A DNA stretch of 64,000 bases from Pandoraea anapnoica (GCF_902459765.1 NZ_CABPSP010000019.1:54135-118134), one strand, 5' to 3'. Counted from the stretch's first letter, positions 36,531 to 46,357 are shown. Program-made: numbers and translations. Notes: generated by a model from the sequence alone, not told the origin.

Positions 36531-36709
36531 CTCCTCTCGGTAACAGCCCCCGACAACTTACCTACATATCCCATACACGACGCCCGGCGAACTACCTATC
36601 AATTTAGATAGGATGTCGACGCATTTCATTGACGGAAAATCGTTAGTAATCCAGTATTCCGCGATCTCGCGTCCGTTAGTTGCGGATGCGTACCGGGGAG
36701 CACAACAAT

Positions 36710-37903
36710 ATGAAAGTCGGCGGGTTTCTCTTCCGTCTTGCTGTCGCTATTTCGACGGCATTCTCGATGACGTTTGCGGGGCAGACTCAGGCCCAGACGA
36801 CGGACAAGACCGTCACCTTTGCAGGCGCAGCCTACGGCGGCGATGCCGCCAGCATCGACAAACGATTTCCCTATTCGCGCGCTTACGAAGCCAGCCTGAA
36901 GGCGACGGGCGACTCGCCCTACAAGCGTCTGCTGGCGGCCGTGAATCAGAATCCTGCGCAGCACTTCAAGCTGACCACGGGCCCAATCGATCAGCTCAAG
37001 GGGCGCGATCAGGCACTCGTTGTGTCGCTCGTCATCAATACCGAGACGGTCTCCGTCGAGCGCTTCGGCGCGATTCGCAAGCTCTTCGTACTGTTGCGCG
37101 GTCAGGTGCTGTTCTTCGACTTCAAGTCGATGACGGTGCTGCGCTCCTATCCCGTCAGCTTCGGCTATGTCGACAATCTCGACCATGAGCCGACGCGTGC
37201 CGAGGTCCTCGACCGGGTGCGCATGGTGTACGACGGCGCGAACGGCAAGCCCGGACTGTACGCGCGCTTCGCGTCGTCCGTTGCCGAGGCTCAGTTGCCG
37301 GATCAGGCCCCGCGCTACCTGCAAGTCACCCACGTCGACGTGACGCCCGAAGCTGCCGCTTTCCTGCCCGACTATCTGAAGGCGACGCCTGCCGCCGCCC
37401 AGACCTGGGTGGCGGACATGGTGAGCGAAGCCATTTCCACACGCATCGGCGTGCCGGTCGTGCCGTACTCGAAGGGCTACGCCATCGGCAACGTAATGTC
37501 GATGCAGATCATGGACGGCACCATCTACAACCTGAAGCTGCCGCAACCCGATTACGAAATCGATGTTTCGCTAAAGAACTTCAAGAAGATCAAGTACAGC
37601 GAGAACGCCGTCGGCACCGCGTACATCTACGGCAGCTATGCAGATGTCGCCATTCGCGAGCCGCTGACCGGCGCGACCTATCTCAACACGTCGCTCAAGA
37701 ACGGCGAGGTGAAGCCAGTACCGGCGTCGCAAACGTGGGTGGACGACTTCCCCGCGTATTACGACTCCGTCAACGGACTGTTCGTGAAGCTGGCTGAATC
37801 GGTGGCCGGCAAAGACACGTCATGGGTGAAGTCCGCCGCTTCGGCGTCGGACATTTCGTCGCAAATCGACAAGACGATGGGACTGATGAAGCTATGCAAG
37901 TGA
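36710..37903 (+). CDS. Exported protein of unknown function, first of a four-gene envelope cluster
   Basis: The 397-residue protein has a Sec signal ending near residue 29 (FAGQTQAQ). The mature part is a mixed alpha/beta sequence without recognisable motif. It ends LMKLCK with a near-terminal cysteine. ATG 36710 is preceded by GGGGAG and its stop overlaps the next start as TGATG, so expression is coupled to the FlgT-N-like gene. Family not recognised; likely periplasmic or outer-membrane-associated. Confidence 0.8.
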   Translation: MKVGGFLFRLAVAISTAFSMTFAGQTQAQTTDKTVTFAGAAYGGDAASIDKRFPYSRAYEASLKATGDSPYKRLLAAVNQNPAQHFKLTTGPIDQLKGRDQALVVSLVINTETVSVERFGAIRKLFVLLRGQVLFFDFKSMTVLRSYPVSFGYVDNLDHEPTRAEVLDRVRMVYDGANGKPGLYARFASSVAEAQLPDQAPRYLQVTHVDVTPEAAAFLPDYLKATPAAAQTWVADMVSEAISTRIGVPVVPYSKGYAIGNVMSMQIMDGTIYNLKLPQPDYEIDVSLKNFKKIKYSENAVGTAYIYGSYADVAIREPLTGATYLNTSLKNGEVKPVPASQTWVDDFPAYYDSVNGLFVKLAESVAGKDTSWVKSAASASDISSQIDKTMGLMKLCK

Positions 37904-39033
37904 TGAAGAAACTGATGCTCATGTTCGCTGCGGCAATGTTCGCAACGAGCGCAATGGCCCAGGTGCAGCAAGCCCGTGGCAAGGCGACCGTGACCTACGA
38001 GGGCTGGTCGATCTCGCGCGACGACAAGGCACGCGCCCTGTCGGCCGCGCAGTTGAAGGCCGTGGAGTTCTACTACGCCGAGGCTGGCGAAGCCGAGTCG
38101 GAGAACTTCGATGCGATTCGCCAGAAGATTCTCGCCGAGCCGGATCGCTACATTCTCGACTCGACGATCCTCGCCGAAGACGAGAACTCGGACAAGAAGC
38201 AATACACGGTGGCCGTGCGCGTCTCGCTCAACGTCGCCAATCTGCGCAACGCCGTGAAGTCCAACTCCGCCGTCGTCAAGGGCGGCCCGGCCGCGCGCTC
38301 GCCGCTCGCGTTCATCTTCGTGTCGCGCGAAGTCGGTACGTCGCGCGCCTACGACGACCGCGTGTACAAGCGCATCGACCGTAAAGCGGACGTGAATGCC
38401 CAGGTCAGCGCTTCCGAGCAAGGCGTCGAAGGCGAGAACATCCGCGGCAATTCGATTGGCACGAATGCGTCGACGAACTCGAAGCTCGCGGCATCGGTAC
38501 ATAGCTCGGCGTCGGTCGAGACCGGCGGCAGCACCACGCGTCGCGCTACCGATTCGACCTACCGCCTCATTCCGAGCGCCAACCTGTCGCAAGTCTTCAC
38601 GTCGACCTTCGCCAAGGCAGGCTTCAAGGTCAACGAAGCGGCTTTGGTCGAGCCGTACACCGGCGGGCAGTTCAAGGTCGCCAACGTCGAGAACGACTAC
38701 AAGAGCGGCATGGATCTGAAGCCTGCAACGCTCGCGTCGATGGTGGCTGGCATGCGCGTGGCGAAGATGGCTTACATCGCGCTGGGCACGCTTGACGTCG
38801 GCCTCGCCGACCGCGATCCGAACTCCGGCCTGATGCGCGTGGCCGTCACGGTCAACGCGAAACTGCTCGACATCGGTCAGACCATTCCCGACACCGTGGC
38901 GTCGGTCGGCCCCGTGCAGTACGCGGGCACCGGCCCGACGGAAGAAGAAGCGCGTACCAATGCGTTGCGTCTGGCGGCCAACAACGCTTCGCGCGAGTTG
39001 ACGAGCCAGATCACCAATCTCAGCTTGCGTTAA
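37903..39033 (+). CDS. Exported protein resembling the N-terminal domain of FlgT
   Basis: A 376-residue protein with Sec signal MKKLMLMFAAAMFATSAMAQ. Residues about 25-120 (ISRDDKARALSAAQLKAVEFYYAE, then DRYILDSTILAEDENSDKKQYTVAVRVSLNVANLRNAV) have the layout of FlgT-N-type domains: conserved ARALxxA helix, then paired strands ending in a leucine-rich helix. The C-terminal part (EEEARTNALRLAANNASRELTSQ) repeats a similar helix. ATG 37903 overlaps the previous stop; 37894 is an alternative. FlgT is a periplasmic flagellar-motor accessory in Vibrio, but no flagellar gene lies here, so the role is unknown. Confidence 0.7.
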   Translation: MKKLMLMFAAAMFATSAMAQVQQARGKATVTYEGWSISRDDKARALSAAQLKAVEFYYAEAGEAESENFDAIRQKILAEPDRYILDSTILAEDENSDKKQYTVAVRVSLNVANLRNAVKSNSAVVKGGPAARSPLAFIFVSREVGTSRAYDDRVYKRIDRKADVNAQVSASEQGVEGENIRGNSIGTNASTNSKLAASVHSSASVETGGSTTRRATDSTYRLIPSANLSQVFTSTFAKAGFKVNEAALVEPYTGGQFKVANVENDYKSGMDLKPATLASMVAGMRVAKMAYIALGTLDVGLADRDPNSGLMRVAVTVNAKLLDIGQTIPDTVASVGPVQYAGTGPTEEEARTNALRLAANNASRELTSQITNLSLR

Positions 39034-39083
39034 TTGCACCACTGACTAATCCGTTTCACTCATCCCCTGTGGAGAAGACGTTC

Positions 39084-39734
39084 ATGAAGAAGATCATTGC
39101 CTGCGCCGTTGCAGCCGCATTCGTTGGTGTTTCGGGCGCGTCGTACGCCCAGCTCGGCGGCCTGACCAGCCTGGTCGGTGGCGGTAGCAAGTCGGACAGC
39201 TCGGTGGACCTGAGCGGCCAGCAAGCCGCACTCGTGAAGAACTACGTTGCCGCCAACATCGACGTGCTCAACGCGAACGCCAAGATGGGCGAAGCGCTGG
39301 GTCTGAAGACGCAAGCCGAGCAGGCCGCTGCTGTCGTGGCGCAACTGTCGTCGGGCTCGACCCAGGATAAGGATTCGGCATCGAAGGCCGTGAACGCTGT
39401 GGGCGACACGAGCGGCGCCATCGCAGCGAAGCTCAAGGAAAAGCCGGTGCTCGACGATGCTTCGAAGAAGACCTTCGCACAGGGCCTTGGCCACCTCGCG
39501 CTGGGCATGGTGCACTACGCTGGCATGCGTAACGACGTCACGTCGATGGGCACGAACATGAAGAGCGCATCGCCGATGGCGCTGACGTCGCTGGGCGGCG
39601 CGGCCTACGTCGTGTCGAACTTCCCGGGCTCGATGACCGAAGCTGGCAAGGCGCTCAAGAACGCCATCGACTTCGCGCGCAGCAACGGCATCGAAGTGCC
39701 GTCGGACGCCACGAAGGCCCTCGCCGCTCTGTAA
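39084..39734 (+). CDS. Exported alanine-rich protein of unknown function
   Basis: The 216-residue protein has a signal peptide (MKKIIACAVAAAFVGVSGASYAQ). The mature part is mostly helical and alanine/serine-rich (NYVAANIDVLNANAKMGEALGL, LSSGSTQDKDSASKAVNAVGDT), with a glycine-rich opening GGLTSLVGGGSKSD. GGAG lies about 12 bases before ATG 39084. Gap to the previous gene is 50 bases. Family not recognised. Confidence 0.8.
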   Translation: MKKIIACAVAAAFVGVSGASYAQLGGLTSLVGGGSKSDSSVDLSGQQAALVKNYVAANIDVLNANAKMGEALGLKTQAEQAAAVVAQLSSGSTQDKDSASKAVNAVGDTSGAIAAKLKEKPVLDDASKKTFAQGLGHLALGMVHYAGMRNDVTSMGTNMKSASPMALTSLGGAAYVVSNFPGSMTEAGKALKNAIDFARSNGIEVPSDATKALAAL

Positions 39735-39767
39735 GCACGGCAAGCCGACACCACACATAACAACGAC

Positions 39768-41183
39768 ATGATGCGTAAATCGCTCACGGGGGCCCTGGTG
39801 GCCCTCTTTTTTATGGCTGGCTGCTCCGAAAAGGCGGCTGACACTTCTCGGGCGCAAGCCCCTGCGTCGGCACCGTCCGCTGCCGCCCCGGTGCCGGACG
39901 TCGGCAAGGTCGAAACCGAAAAGGTGACGGCCTCGGGCTTCGGCGATACCGCCGGCGAAGCCACGACGGAAGCCATGAAACTCGCTCTATTGCAGGTCAA
40001 CGGTGCGGTCGTGCAGGCGCAGAGCGTCGTCGCCAAGTACGGCCTCGACGTCAGCCTTGGTCAGGACTCGGCATCGCTACGCGCGAATGCCTTTGCCGAA
40101 GTCGTCGCACAACGTTCGGGCGGTGTGATTCAGCACCTGCGAGTGCTCAGCCTCGATGAACCCGGTGTACTCAACAAGCGCTTCAAGGCCACTATCGAAG
40201 CCGACATCGCGAAGTTCAAGCCGTCTGCCGACATGCAGAAGCTTAAGGTCGTCGTCGGTCCGGTGCTGTTTGCGCAGGATCGTCTGCCGATGGGCGACAT
40301 AGCTGTGCCGTCGAGCGAAGTGGCGGCCGTGCTGCGTCAACGCGTGAGCGATGCGCTGGTGCAGACCGGACGCTTCGCCGTGCTCGATCGCGAGATGAGC
40401 CCGGAGATCGAGCATGAACTGGACATCATCGCGTCCGGGCAGGCCCCGAGCGCAGAACTGACGAAGCTCTCGCAGGCAGCCAGCGCCGATCTGGTGTGGA
40501 GCGCACGCGTGAGTGCGTTCAACTACACGCGCATGGCCCGCCAGCTGCGCACGAGCGATCGTCAGCTCGTGAGCTATTCGGGCGGCTGGGCACTTTCGCA
40601 AAAGATGGTGAACGTGGCGACGCGTCAGGTCACGGCGGCGGGTTCGCTGAGCAACACGATGCCTGCGACGGCCCCGACCACGCTGAGCAACGGTGTCGAC
40701 AGCCAGCGCATTCTCACCGAGATGACCGATCAGGCCAGCAAGGCGATCGTGAGCGCGATTCTGCAATCGACGTTCCCGATCACGGTGCTCGCCCGCGACG
40801 GCACCAACGTGGTCGTCAGCCAGGGCGGTCAGGCGCTGCGCGAAGGCGGCCGTTACGCGATCGTGGCGATGGGCAACGAGTTCAAGGATCCGCAGACGGG
40901 GCAGAGCCTCGGCCGCACCGAGAACCCGTGCTGCGAGCTTGTCGTGGAGCGCGTGACGCAGAACCTGTCGTACGGCCATCTGGACAACGTGCGTGCCGGT
41001 CTGAACCTCGACACGCTGCCGATTGCCGGTCTTCAGGTACGCGGCGAGTTGGCAGGACGTCCTGCACAAGCGGCACAGCAAGCCGGGTCGCAGGCCGTTG
41101 CATCGGCCGGTCCGACGACGAAGAAGAAGTCCACGCCGTCGGCTGGGACTCAGGCAGCGCCTGCGCAGGACGATAAGTGGTAA
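39768..41183 (+). CDS. Lipoprotein with FlgT-N-like and CsgG-like domains
   Basis: This 471-residue protein starts MMRKSLTGALVALFFMAGC with lipobox MAGC. A FlgT-N-like domain follows (ASGFGDTAGEATTEAMKLALLQVNGAVV to RFKATIEADIAKF), then a CsgG/FlgT-M-like domain (LKVVVGPVLFAQDRL, VLRQRVSDALVQTGRFAVLDRE, SAELTKLSQAASADLVWSARVSAF), and a C-terminal FlgT-C-like beta region with a disordered Ala/Gln/Lys tail. The order N-M-C is that of FlgT, but FlgT is not usually lipidated. It is the last gene of the cluster. Function inferred from fold similarity only. Confidence 0.72.
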   Translation: MMRKSLTGALVALFFMAGCSEKAADTSRAQAPASAPSAAAPVPDVGKVETEKVTASGFGDTAGEATTEAMKLALLQVNGAVVQAQSVVAKYGLDVSLGQDSASLRANAFAEVVAQRSGGVIQHLRVLSLDEPGVLNKRFKATIEADIAKFKPSADMQKLKVVVGPVLFAQDRLPMGDIAVPSSEVAAVLRQRVSDALVQTGRFAVLDREMSPEIEHELDIIASGQAPSAELTKLSQAASADLVWSARVSAFNYTRMARQLRTSDRQLVSYSGGWALSQKMVNVATRQVTAAGSLSNTMPATAPTTLSNGVDSQRILTEMTDQASKAIVSAILQSTFPITVLARDGTNVVVSQGGQALREGGRYAIVAMGNEFKDPQTGQSLGRTENPCCELVVERVTQNLSYGHLDNVRAGLNLDTLPIAGLQVRGELAGRPAQAAQQAGSQAVASAGPTTKKKSTPSAGTQAAPAQDDKW

Positions 41184-41393
41184 GCGGTTAGTATTAGGCA
41201 GTGCATCGGTCGGTTTTGGGGCACTCGCCCTACAACCGACCGAGCATATCGAGCGTCTTCGGACCGCCTTCGATACTCGAAATCCGCAAGTCACGCACGA
41301 ATCGCGACACTTCGCCCGGCCCTCGCCGACGGGGCGCTCTGGCTCCCGCGTCCGGTTGTCTGCGTTGGCCTGCCTTACAACAAGGTCGATCTC
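41184..41393. other. Gap before the helicase gene
   Basis: No gene is recognised in these 210 bases. No terminator with a T-run was seen after the FlgT-like lipoprotein gene. Confidence 0.5.
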
Positions 41394-43580
41394 ATGCGCG
41401 AGACGAAAGCGTCGATTCAATTCCCGAGATTCGAGCCAAACGGCGCAAAGCTGACGACCGAGCAAATCGCAATTCAAGTTGCGAGCGAGCCAATCTGTGT
41501 CGCCATGGCCAGCGCCGGCACAGGGAAGACAACGACGCTCGTTGCTCGCATAGGCGAAGCCCTCGCAAATGGCATTGCGCCGGAACAAATCCTCGCGCTG
41601 ACCTTCACGACTACCGCTGCCAACGTATTACGCGAGCGCCTGCATACCTCCGGCATCCATCACGAACTCTATAAGAAGGCGCTGGATCGATATCGTGAAC
41701 GGATACGCGTCTGCACATTTGACCAATATAGTCAGGACGTGCTGGACAGCCTCCCGTCGTTTAACGAACACGCCCGTAAGATTGCTCGCGACACCTATTT
41801 GGCGGGTCAGGTCGCTGACGCAATGGATGCTTTACGCGATGAGGTCGGACATCGCCATGCGCCAGGTGCTTTCGACGTCAACCATGTCAATGTCGGGCAG
41901 TGCATCGAGGCCATGCGCAAGCTCAAAGCTAGCGGCGCTCTCTTTGACGACATCGACGATGAAATGGTCGATGAGATGCTGGAACGCCTCGAAATCACGC
42001 GCGCGCAATACGCCATCACACAGGTGTATGAGCGAAATCGCATGGGGCCGAGCGACGAACCGCTTTTTCGTGATCGTTTCGACGCGGTATACGATCTGGC
42101 CCAGCTCATCAATCGCGGGAGCATAGCGCCGCAGTATTTCGCTCAACGACAGCTAATTGTCTGTGACGAACAGCACGACTTCAACGAAGCGTCATATCGC
42201 GTGCTACGTCATTTGCTTCGGATACTTGATTGTCGCTTCGTCGGCGTGGGTGACAAAGATCAGGTCATACACAGTGCAATGGGTGCAAGCGATGTCTACA
42301 TGGGGGAACGTTTTCGAAGCGATTTCCTGGACGCGCAGCGCTACTCTCTCAAGCAAACGTTTCGCCACGGCCCTCATATCGCCTATCCCAGCGGGGTTTT
42401 CAAACAGAAGGCGATAGAGTCGTTCGAACGGCGCCACACGCCCATTGATCTGGCTTTCACCGACGGCACCCACGACGGCACGGCGCGCGCCGTGCTTGCA
42501 AATGTCCAGACCTGGCTTCAGAACAGGGATAAGCGCTCAACCTGTGCGGTGCTGCTGCGGGACTGGCATCAAAGTGCAGCCATTGAGGAGGCATTGTGGC
42601 GGGCGGAAATCCCGTGCACGTCTCCGAACAAAGAGGGTTTCCACTTTAGAGAAGAGATTCGCTTCGTACGTGCCGTTTTCGCGCTAGCGCTAGGCGCACA
42701 GGAAGAAATTGACGCGAACGAACGCCATTCCGTCGCAGGCGTGCTCGCAATCTTCGCAAACATCAGGCTAGTTCGAGAGCAGTACGCGATCATGCGCGAG
42801 CATCCCGAGATGCTCGAACAAATCAATACCAGATATTTGCTCGGCGCAAACCCCGGGACGCCAGCCGCAAACGTCGGCAAGCTGGTTCAGGAGCTGCGTG
42901 CCTGTGCATCGACGATCTCCGCTCGCGAAGCATTTCTACGCATTCGGCAGTCGATCAATTTCCCGGCGACCGCAAAGCGCTTATATCCTCGCCCATACGA
43001 TGCGGACCTGGTAGAGCGTTCTCTACGTGCATTCGAATCGACGCTGCCTCAGGACGACACGCCTCTGCCCGTATATTTCGCGTCGATGATGGAACGTCTA
43101 TCGACCAAACAACGCACTGGAGTCGACTCAGCAGTCATCATAGACACCGTGTCGAACATCAAAGGAAAGGAATACGATCATGTCGTCATTCCGTTCCTCG
43201 AACGTAACGAATTCCCCAATCCGCTCGTCCCGCTGGAAACGGAAAGGAATCTGTTTTACGTCGCGCTTACGAGAGCAAGATCTTCACTCACCCTCATTAC
43301 GACAGCGGATACCTCCAGACAAAGCAGATTTTTAGAACAACTCGATCTATCGCACATGGGAGCCCTTGCCGACAGCGCGTTGATTCGCAACATGACAATG
43401 CCTCTGGACAGCCGACCGTCACGACAGTACCTGAGCGGCAATACGTACGAGTCGAGGAACGACCTCGCTGCGCTTGGTGCCAAATACGACGCCGCTCGGC
43501 GTCAGATTTACATCATGTCCGATATGGACCCAGGTCCCTTCTCGCAGTGGTTGAGATCGCCCGTCACGCGACGCGAGTAG
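41394..43580 (+). CDS. UvrD/Rep-type superfamily 1 DNA helicase, stand-alone
   Basis: The 728-residue protein has SF1A helicase motifs: Walker A ASAGTGKTTTL (GTGKTT at 42-47), motif Ia ALTFTTTAANVLRERL, motif II VCDEQHDFN (normally DEAQD; here DEQHD), motif III VGDKDQVIHS, motif IV QTFRHG, motif V NIKGKEYDHVVIP and motif VI FYVALTRA. It is likely an ATP-dependent DNA translocase or helicase. Base composition looks lower in GC than both flanks and codon choice is less biased, suggesting transfer. No nuclease or methylase partner gene lies next to it. Confidence 0.9.
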   Translation: MRETKASIQFPRFEPNGAKLTTEQIAIQVASEPICVAMASAGTGKTTTLVARIGEALANGIAPEQILALTFTTTAANVLRERLHTSGIHHELYKKALDRYRERIRVCTFDQYSQDVLDSLPSFNEHARKIARDTYLAGQVADAMDALRDEVGHRHAPGAFDVNHVNVGQCIEAMRKLKASGALFDDIDDEMVDEMLERLEITRAQYAITQVYERNRMGPSDEPLFRDRFDAVYDLAQLINRGSIAPQYFAQRQLIVCDEQHDFNEASYRVLRHLLRILDCRFVGVGDKDQVIHSAMGASDVYMGERFRSDFLDAQRYSLKQTFRHGPHIAYPSGVFKQKAIESFERRHTPIDLAFTDGTHDGTARAVLANVQTWLQNRDKRSTCAVLLRDWHQSAAIEEALWRAEIPCTSPNKEGFHFREEIRFVRAVFALALGAQEEIDANERHSVAGVLAIFANIRLVREQYAIMREHPEMLEQINTRYLLGANPGTPAANVGKLVQELRACASTISAREAFLRIRQSINFPATAKRLYPRPYDADLVERSLRAFESTLPQDDTPLPVYFASMMERLSTKQRTGVDSAVIIDTVSNIKGKEYDHVVIPFLERNEFPNPLVPLETERNLFYVALTRARSSLTLITTADTSRQSRFLEQLDLSHMGALADSALIRNMTMPLDSRPSRQYLSGNTYESRNDLAALGAKYDAARRQIYIMSDMDPGPFSQWLRSPVTRRE

Positions 43581-43643
43581 AATCCGCAACGCGTATAGCT
43601 GGCGATCGTCGCCGCTTCCGCAGTTTTGACGGGACACACGCTC

Positions 43644-44108
43644 ATGAAGAAAGTAGTCGCGCTGGCGCTGATGCTCGCCACGAGTTGGGCCCATGCCGAG
43701 AAGATCGGCGATGTCAGTACCGCATTCAAGTTCCTCGGGCCGGATCACAAGATAGTCGTCGACGCGTTCGACGATCCCAAGGTAAAGGGCGTGACCTGCT
43801 ACGTCTCGCGCGCCAAGACAGGTGGCCTCAAGGGCATGGTCGGGCTCGCAGAGGACAAGGCCGAGGCATCGATTGCGTGTCGTCCGGTCGGTCCGATCTC
43901 CTTCGCTGGCCCGCTGCCCAAGGAAGAAGAAGTCTTCTCCGAAGGGCTGTCGCCCCTCTTCAAGAAGCTGCGCATCGTGCGCATGGTCGACAAGGCGCGC
44001 AATACGCTCGTCTATCTCACCTACTCCGACAAGCTCATCGACGGCTCGCCGCAAAACAGCGTCACGGCCGTGCCGGTGGATCGTGCAACGCAGATTCCGA
44101 TGAAGTGA
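43644..44108 (+). CDS. CreA family exported protein
   Basis: A 154-residue protein with signal MKKVVALALMLATSWAHAE and mature start KIGDVSTAFKFLGPDHKIVVDAFDDPKVKGVTCYVSRAKTGG. The GVTCYVSRAKTGG and PLKK...RIVRMVDKARNTLVYLTYSDKLIDGSPQ segments are diagnostic of CreA, a widespread periplasmic protein of unknown function. Start ATG 43644 is chosen for the signal peptide. It converges on the sigma-54 activator gene. Confidence 0.92.
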   Translation: MKKVVALALMLATSWAHAEKIGDVSTAFKFLGPDHKIVVDAFDDPKVKGVTCYVSRAKTGGLKGMVGLAEDKAEASIACRPVGPISFAGPLPKEEEVFSEGLSPLFKKLRIVRMVDKARNTLVYLTYSDKLIDGSPQNSVTAVPVDRATQIPMK

Positions 44109-44153
44109 TGCTCGCGAGCACAGGCGCTGACGTCGACGCCATGCTGCGCGACG

Positions 44154-46103
44154 TCATCCTCGCAGCAACCCAAAGCGCCTGAGCTTGCGATACAGCGTGT
44201 TGCGGCTCACGCCGAGCCGTCGTGCGGCTGCGCTCACCTGCCCCTGACAGGCGTCGAGCGCCGCACGCAGCGCCTGACGCTCGGCCGCCTCCAGCGGTGC
44301 CTCCGACAATCCGTCGTCCGGTGAATCGGCCGGTGAACTCTCCGCGATCGCGACGTCCGGCGCGCGCAGTTCGTCCGGCAAATCGTCAACCGTGACGATG
44401 CCATTCTCGCTGAGCGCCACCAGCGTGCGGATGACGCTGCGTAGCTGACGCACGTTCCCCGGCCACGCGTGATGGCACAACCGGTCGAGCGCGGCGGGCG
44501 TCACATGCGTGGCGGGGCAATGGCCCGACGACTCTGCCTGTGCGAATAGCCGCTGAATCACCGCCTCCTTGTCCTCGCGCGCGCGCAGCGGTGGCACCGT
44601 GACTTCGAGGCCGCTCAGGCGATAGAACAGATCCTCGCGAAACAAGCGTTCGTCGATGCGTTCGGAGAGATCGCGATGCGTGGCGCTCAGCACGCGAATG
44701 TCGAGCGGCACCGGTTCGCCACCACCCAGCGGCGACACCATCCGGTCCTCCAGCACCCGCAGCAGACGCGTTTGCATCGCGAACGGCATATCGCCGATCT
44801 CGTCGAGAAATAACGTCCCGCCGTTCGCCTGCCACAGCTTGCCCGTCATCCCTTCCTTGCGCGCCCCGGTGAAGCTGCCGCCCACGTATCCGAACAACTC
44901 GCTTTCGATCAGCGACTCGGGAATCGCCGCGCAATTCAGTGCGACGAACGGCCCGCCCGAACGAGCACTCGCTGCGTGAACAGCGCGGGCGAACACCTCT
45001 TTGCCGCTTCCCGTTTCACCACGAATCAGCACGGGCACGTCGTGCGCGAAGACTCGGCATGCCCGTGAAAACGCGCGCGCCAGCGTGGGATCGGAGAACG
45101 GTTCTGTAACGGCTTCCCGCACAGCACCTGACACATTGGGCGCACGCCGGAGTGCACGGGCGGGTGCACGCAGCATCGCCAGCAACGACTCCCCGGCATT
45201 CGCACCGGTCGTAGCGTGCAACGGCCAGCAGGTGCTCGGCGACGGATGCGCTTGTGCGAGCAAGGTGTCGAGCGTCTGCACGAACCATTGGTCGACGCGC
45301 GTGCCCACCAGCGCGTCGCGCGGCACCCCAAGACAATTCAGTGCGCTTTGATTGGCGGCCAGCACGCGCCCCGCATCGTCGAACGCGAGCAACGCCTGCG
45401 CGAACCCGCCGAGATGGTCGGCCTGCTCCTGCCATTGCAGCAGCCATTCGTCGCGATAGTGCTGAAAGAAGTACTCGCTCTCGACGACCTTCGCCGACAG
45501 GTTGACGAGCGCCAGCGTATGAAACTGACTCTGACGCGTGAGATCCGTACTGGTGGACGACACATCGATCACCGCCAGCAGATCGCCCTGCGGGGCGAAC
45601 ACCGGACTCGCCGTGCAAGTGAGCGGCGTATGCAGTGCGCGAAAGTGATCCTGCTGACAGATGATGACGGGCGCGCGTTCGACGGCGCACGTCCCGATAC
45701 CGTTGGTGCCCTCGCACGACTCGCTCCAGTCTGCGCCCGGCCACAGCCCGGCGCGATGGAAGTCGTCGCGGGTGCCGTCATGCAGCCGAGAGTCGACGAT
45801 CACGCCGTCCGGGGCTGTGAGCAACACGGCCTGGCGTGGGTTCATCAACTGACGTTGCAAACGTTCCAGCACCGGCATGGAAACGTTACGCAGGCGTTCC
45901 ATCGCATTGCGCCGCTCGCGCAATTGCGAGGATTCGAGCACGCGTGGTGCCATGCGCGCGCCCGGGTCGAGCGCGTGCGTGTCGAGGCAGCGCCGCCACG
46001 AACTGGCGATGTTCGGGTCGGTCGCCACCGAGCCCGATGGCGAATGGCCCTGCGCGACGTTCAGCACACGGCGTGCGTGCGCGGCTTCCGTACTGGCTGG
46101 CAT
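44154..46103 (-). CDS. Sigma-54-dependent activator, AcoR type
   Basis: The 649-residue protein has an N-terminal GAF-containing sensory region (about 60-300; ESCEGTNGIGTCAVERAPVII), an AAA+ domain with Walker A RGETGSGKE, the sigma-54 contact loop as GSFTGA (usual GAFTGA), FLDEIGDMP and the R-finger segment, and a Fis-type HTH at the end (VSAAARRLGVSRNTLYRKLRRFGLL). AcoR-like proteins activate aldehyde/acetoin or alcohol genes. ATG 46103 follows GGGGGAG. It is divergent from an aldehyde dehydrogenase gene that has a -24/-12 promoter, its probable target. Confidence 0.92.
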   Translation of the reverse strand: MPASTEAAHARRVLNVAQGHSPSGSVATDPNIASSWRRCLDTHALDPGARMAPRVLESSQLRERRNAMERLRNVSMPVLERLQRQLMNPRQAVLLTAPDGVIVDSRLHDGTRDDFHRAGLWPGADWSESCEGTNGIGTCAVERAPVIICQQDHFRALHTPLTCTASPVFAPQGDLLAVIDVSSTSTDLTRQSQFHTLALVNLSAKVVESEYFFQHYRDEWLLQWQEQADHLGGFAQALLAFDDAGRVLAANQSALNCLGVPRDALVGTRVDQWFVQTLDTLLAQAHPSPSTCWPLHATTGANAGESLLAMLRAPARALRRAPNVSGAVREAVTEPFSDPTLARAFSRACRVFAHDVPVLIRGETGSGKEVFARAVHAASARSGGPFVALNCAAIPESLIESELFGYVGGSFTGARKEGMTGKLWQANGGTLFLDEIGDMPFAMQTRLLRVLEDRMVSPLGGGEPVPLDIRVLSATHRDLSERIDERLFREDLFYRLSGLEVTVPPLRAREDKEAVIQRLFAQAESSGHCPATHVTPAALDRLCHHAWPGNVRQLRSVIRTLVALSENGIVTVDDLPDELRAPDVAIAESSPADSPDDGLSEAPLEAAERQALRAALDACQGQVSAAARRLGVSRNTLYRKLRRFGLLRG

Positions 46104-46241
46104 TGGTCGTCTCCCCCGTGCCGGATGATCTGATGATCTCGTATCGTTCCCGAAGCATCCCCCATGCGCGAAGCGATTGCAATGCGCTATGTCAATCGGA
46201 AAACGCAAAGCGATTGACGCAGGTTCTGACGCCGACGGCGC

Positions 46242-46289
46242 TGTCACAGTCCTGAGACACCGTGTGCTACGCCGCAGGACAGAGGTGTC
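46242..46289 (+). promoter_or_regulatory. Candidate enhancer sites for the AcoR-type activator
   Basis: TGTCACAGTCCTGAGACA (46242-46259) is an interrupted inverted repeat with TGTC/GACA ends. GACAGAGGTGTC (46278-46289) is a second pair of the same half-sites in everted orientation. They lie about 95-140 bases upstream of the predicted start near 46384, typical of sigma-54 enhancers. Confidence 0.5.
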
Positions 46290-46357
46290 ACGGAATCGAT
46301 ACACACAGCGCCGTCCAGCACGCCGCCAGGGCGCGTCGTTGCGCGAATCGGGATGTC

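Noticed and set aside
41394-43580. Gabija-type anti-phage system
   Set aside because: Only a UvrD-like helicase is present. No GajA-type nuclease or other partner is next to it; adjacent genes are the FlgT-like lipoprotein and CreA.
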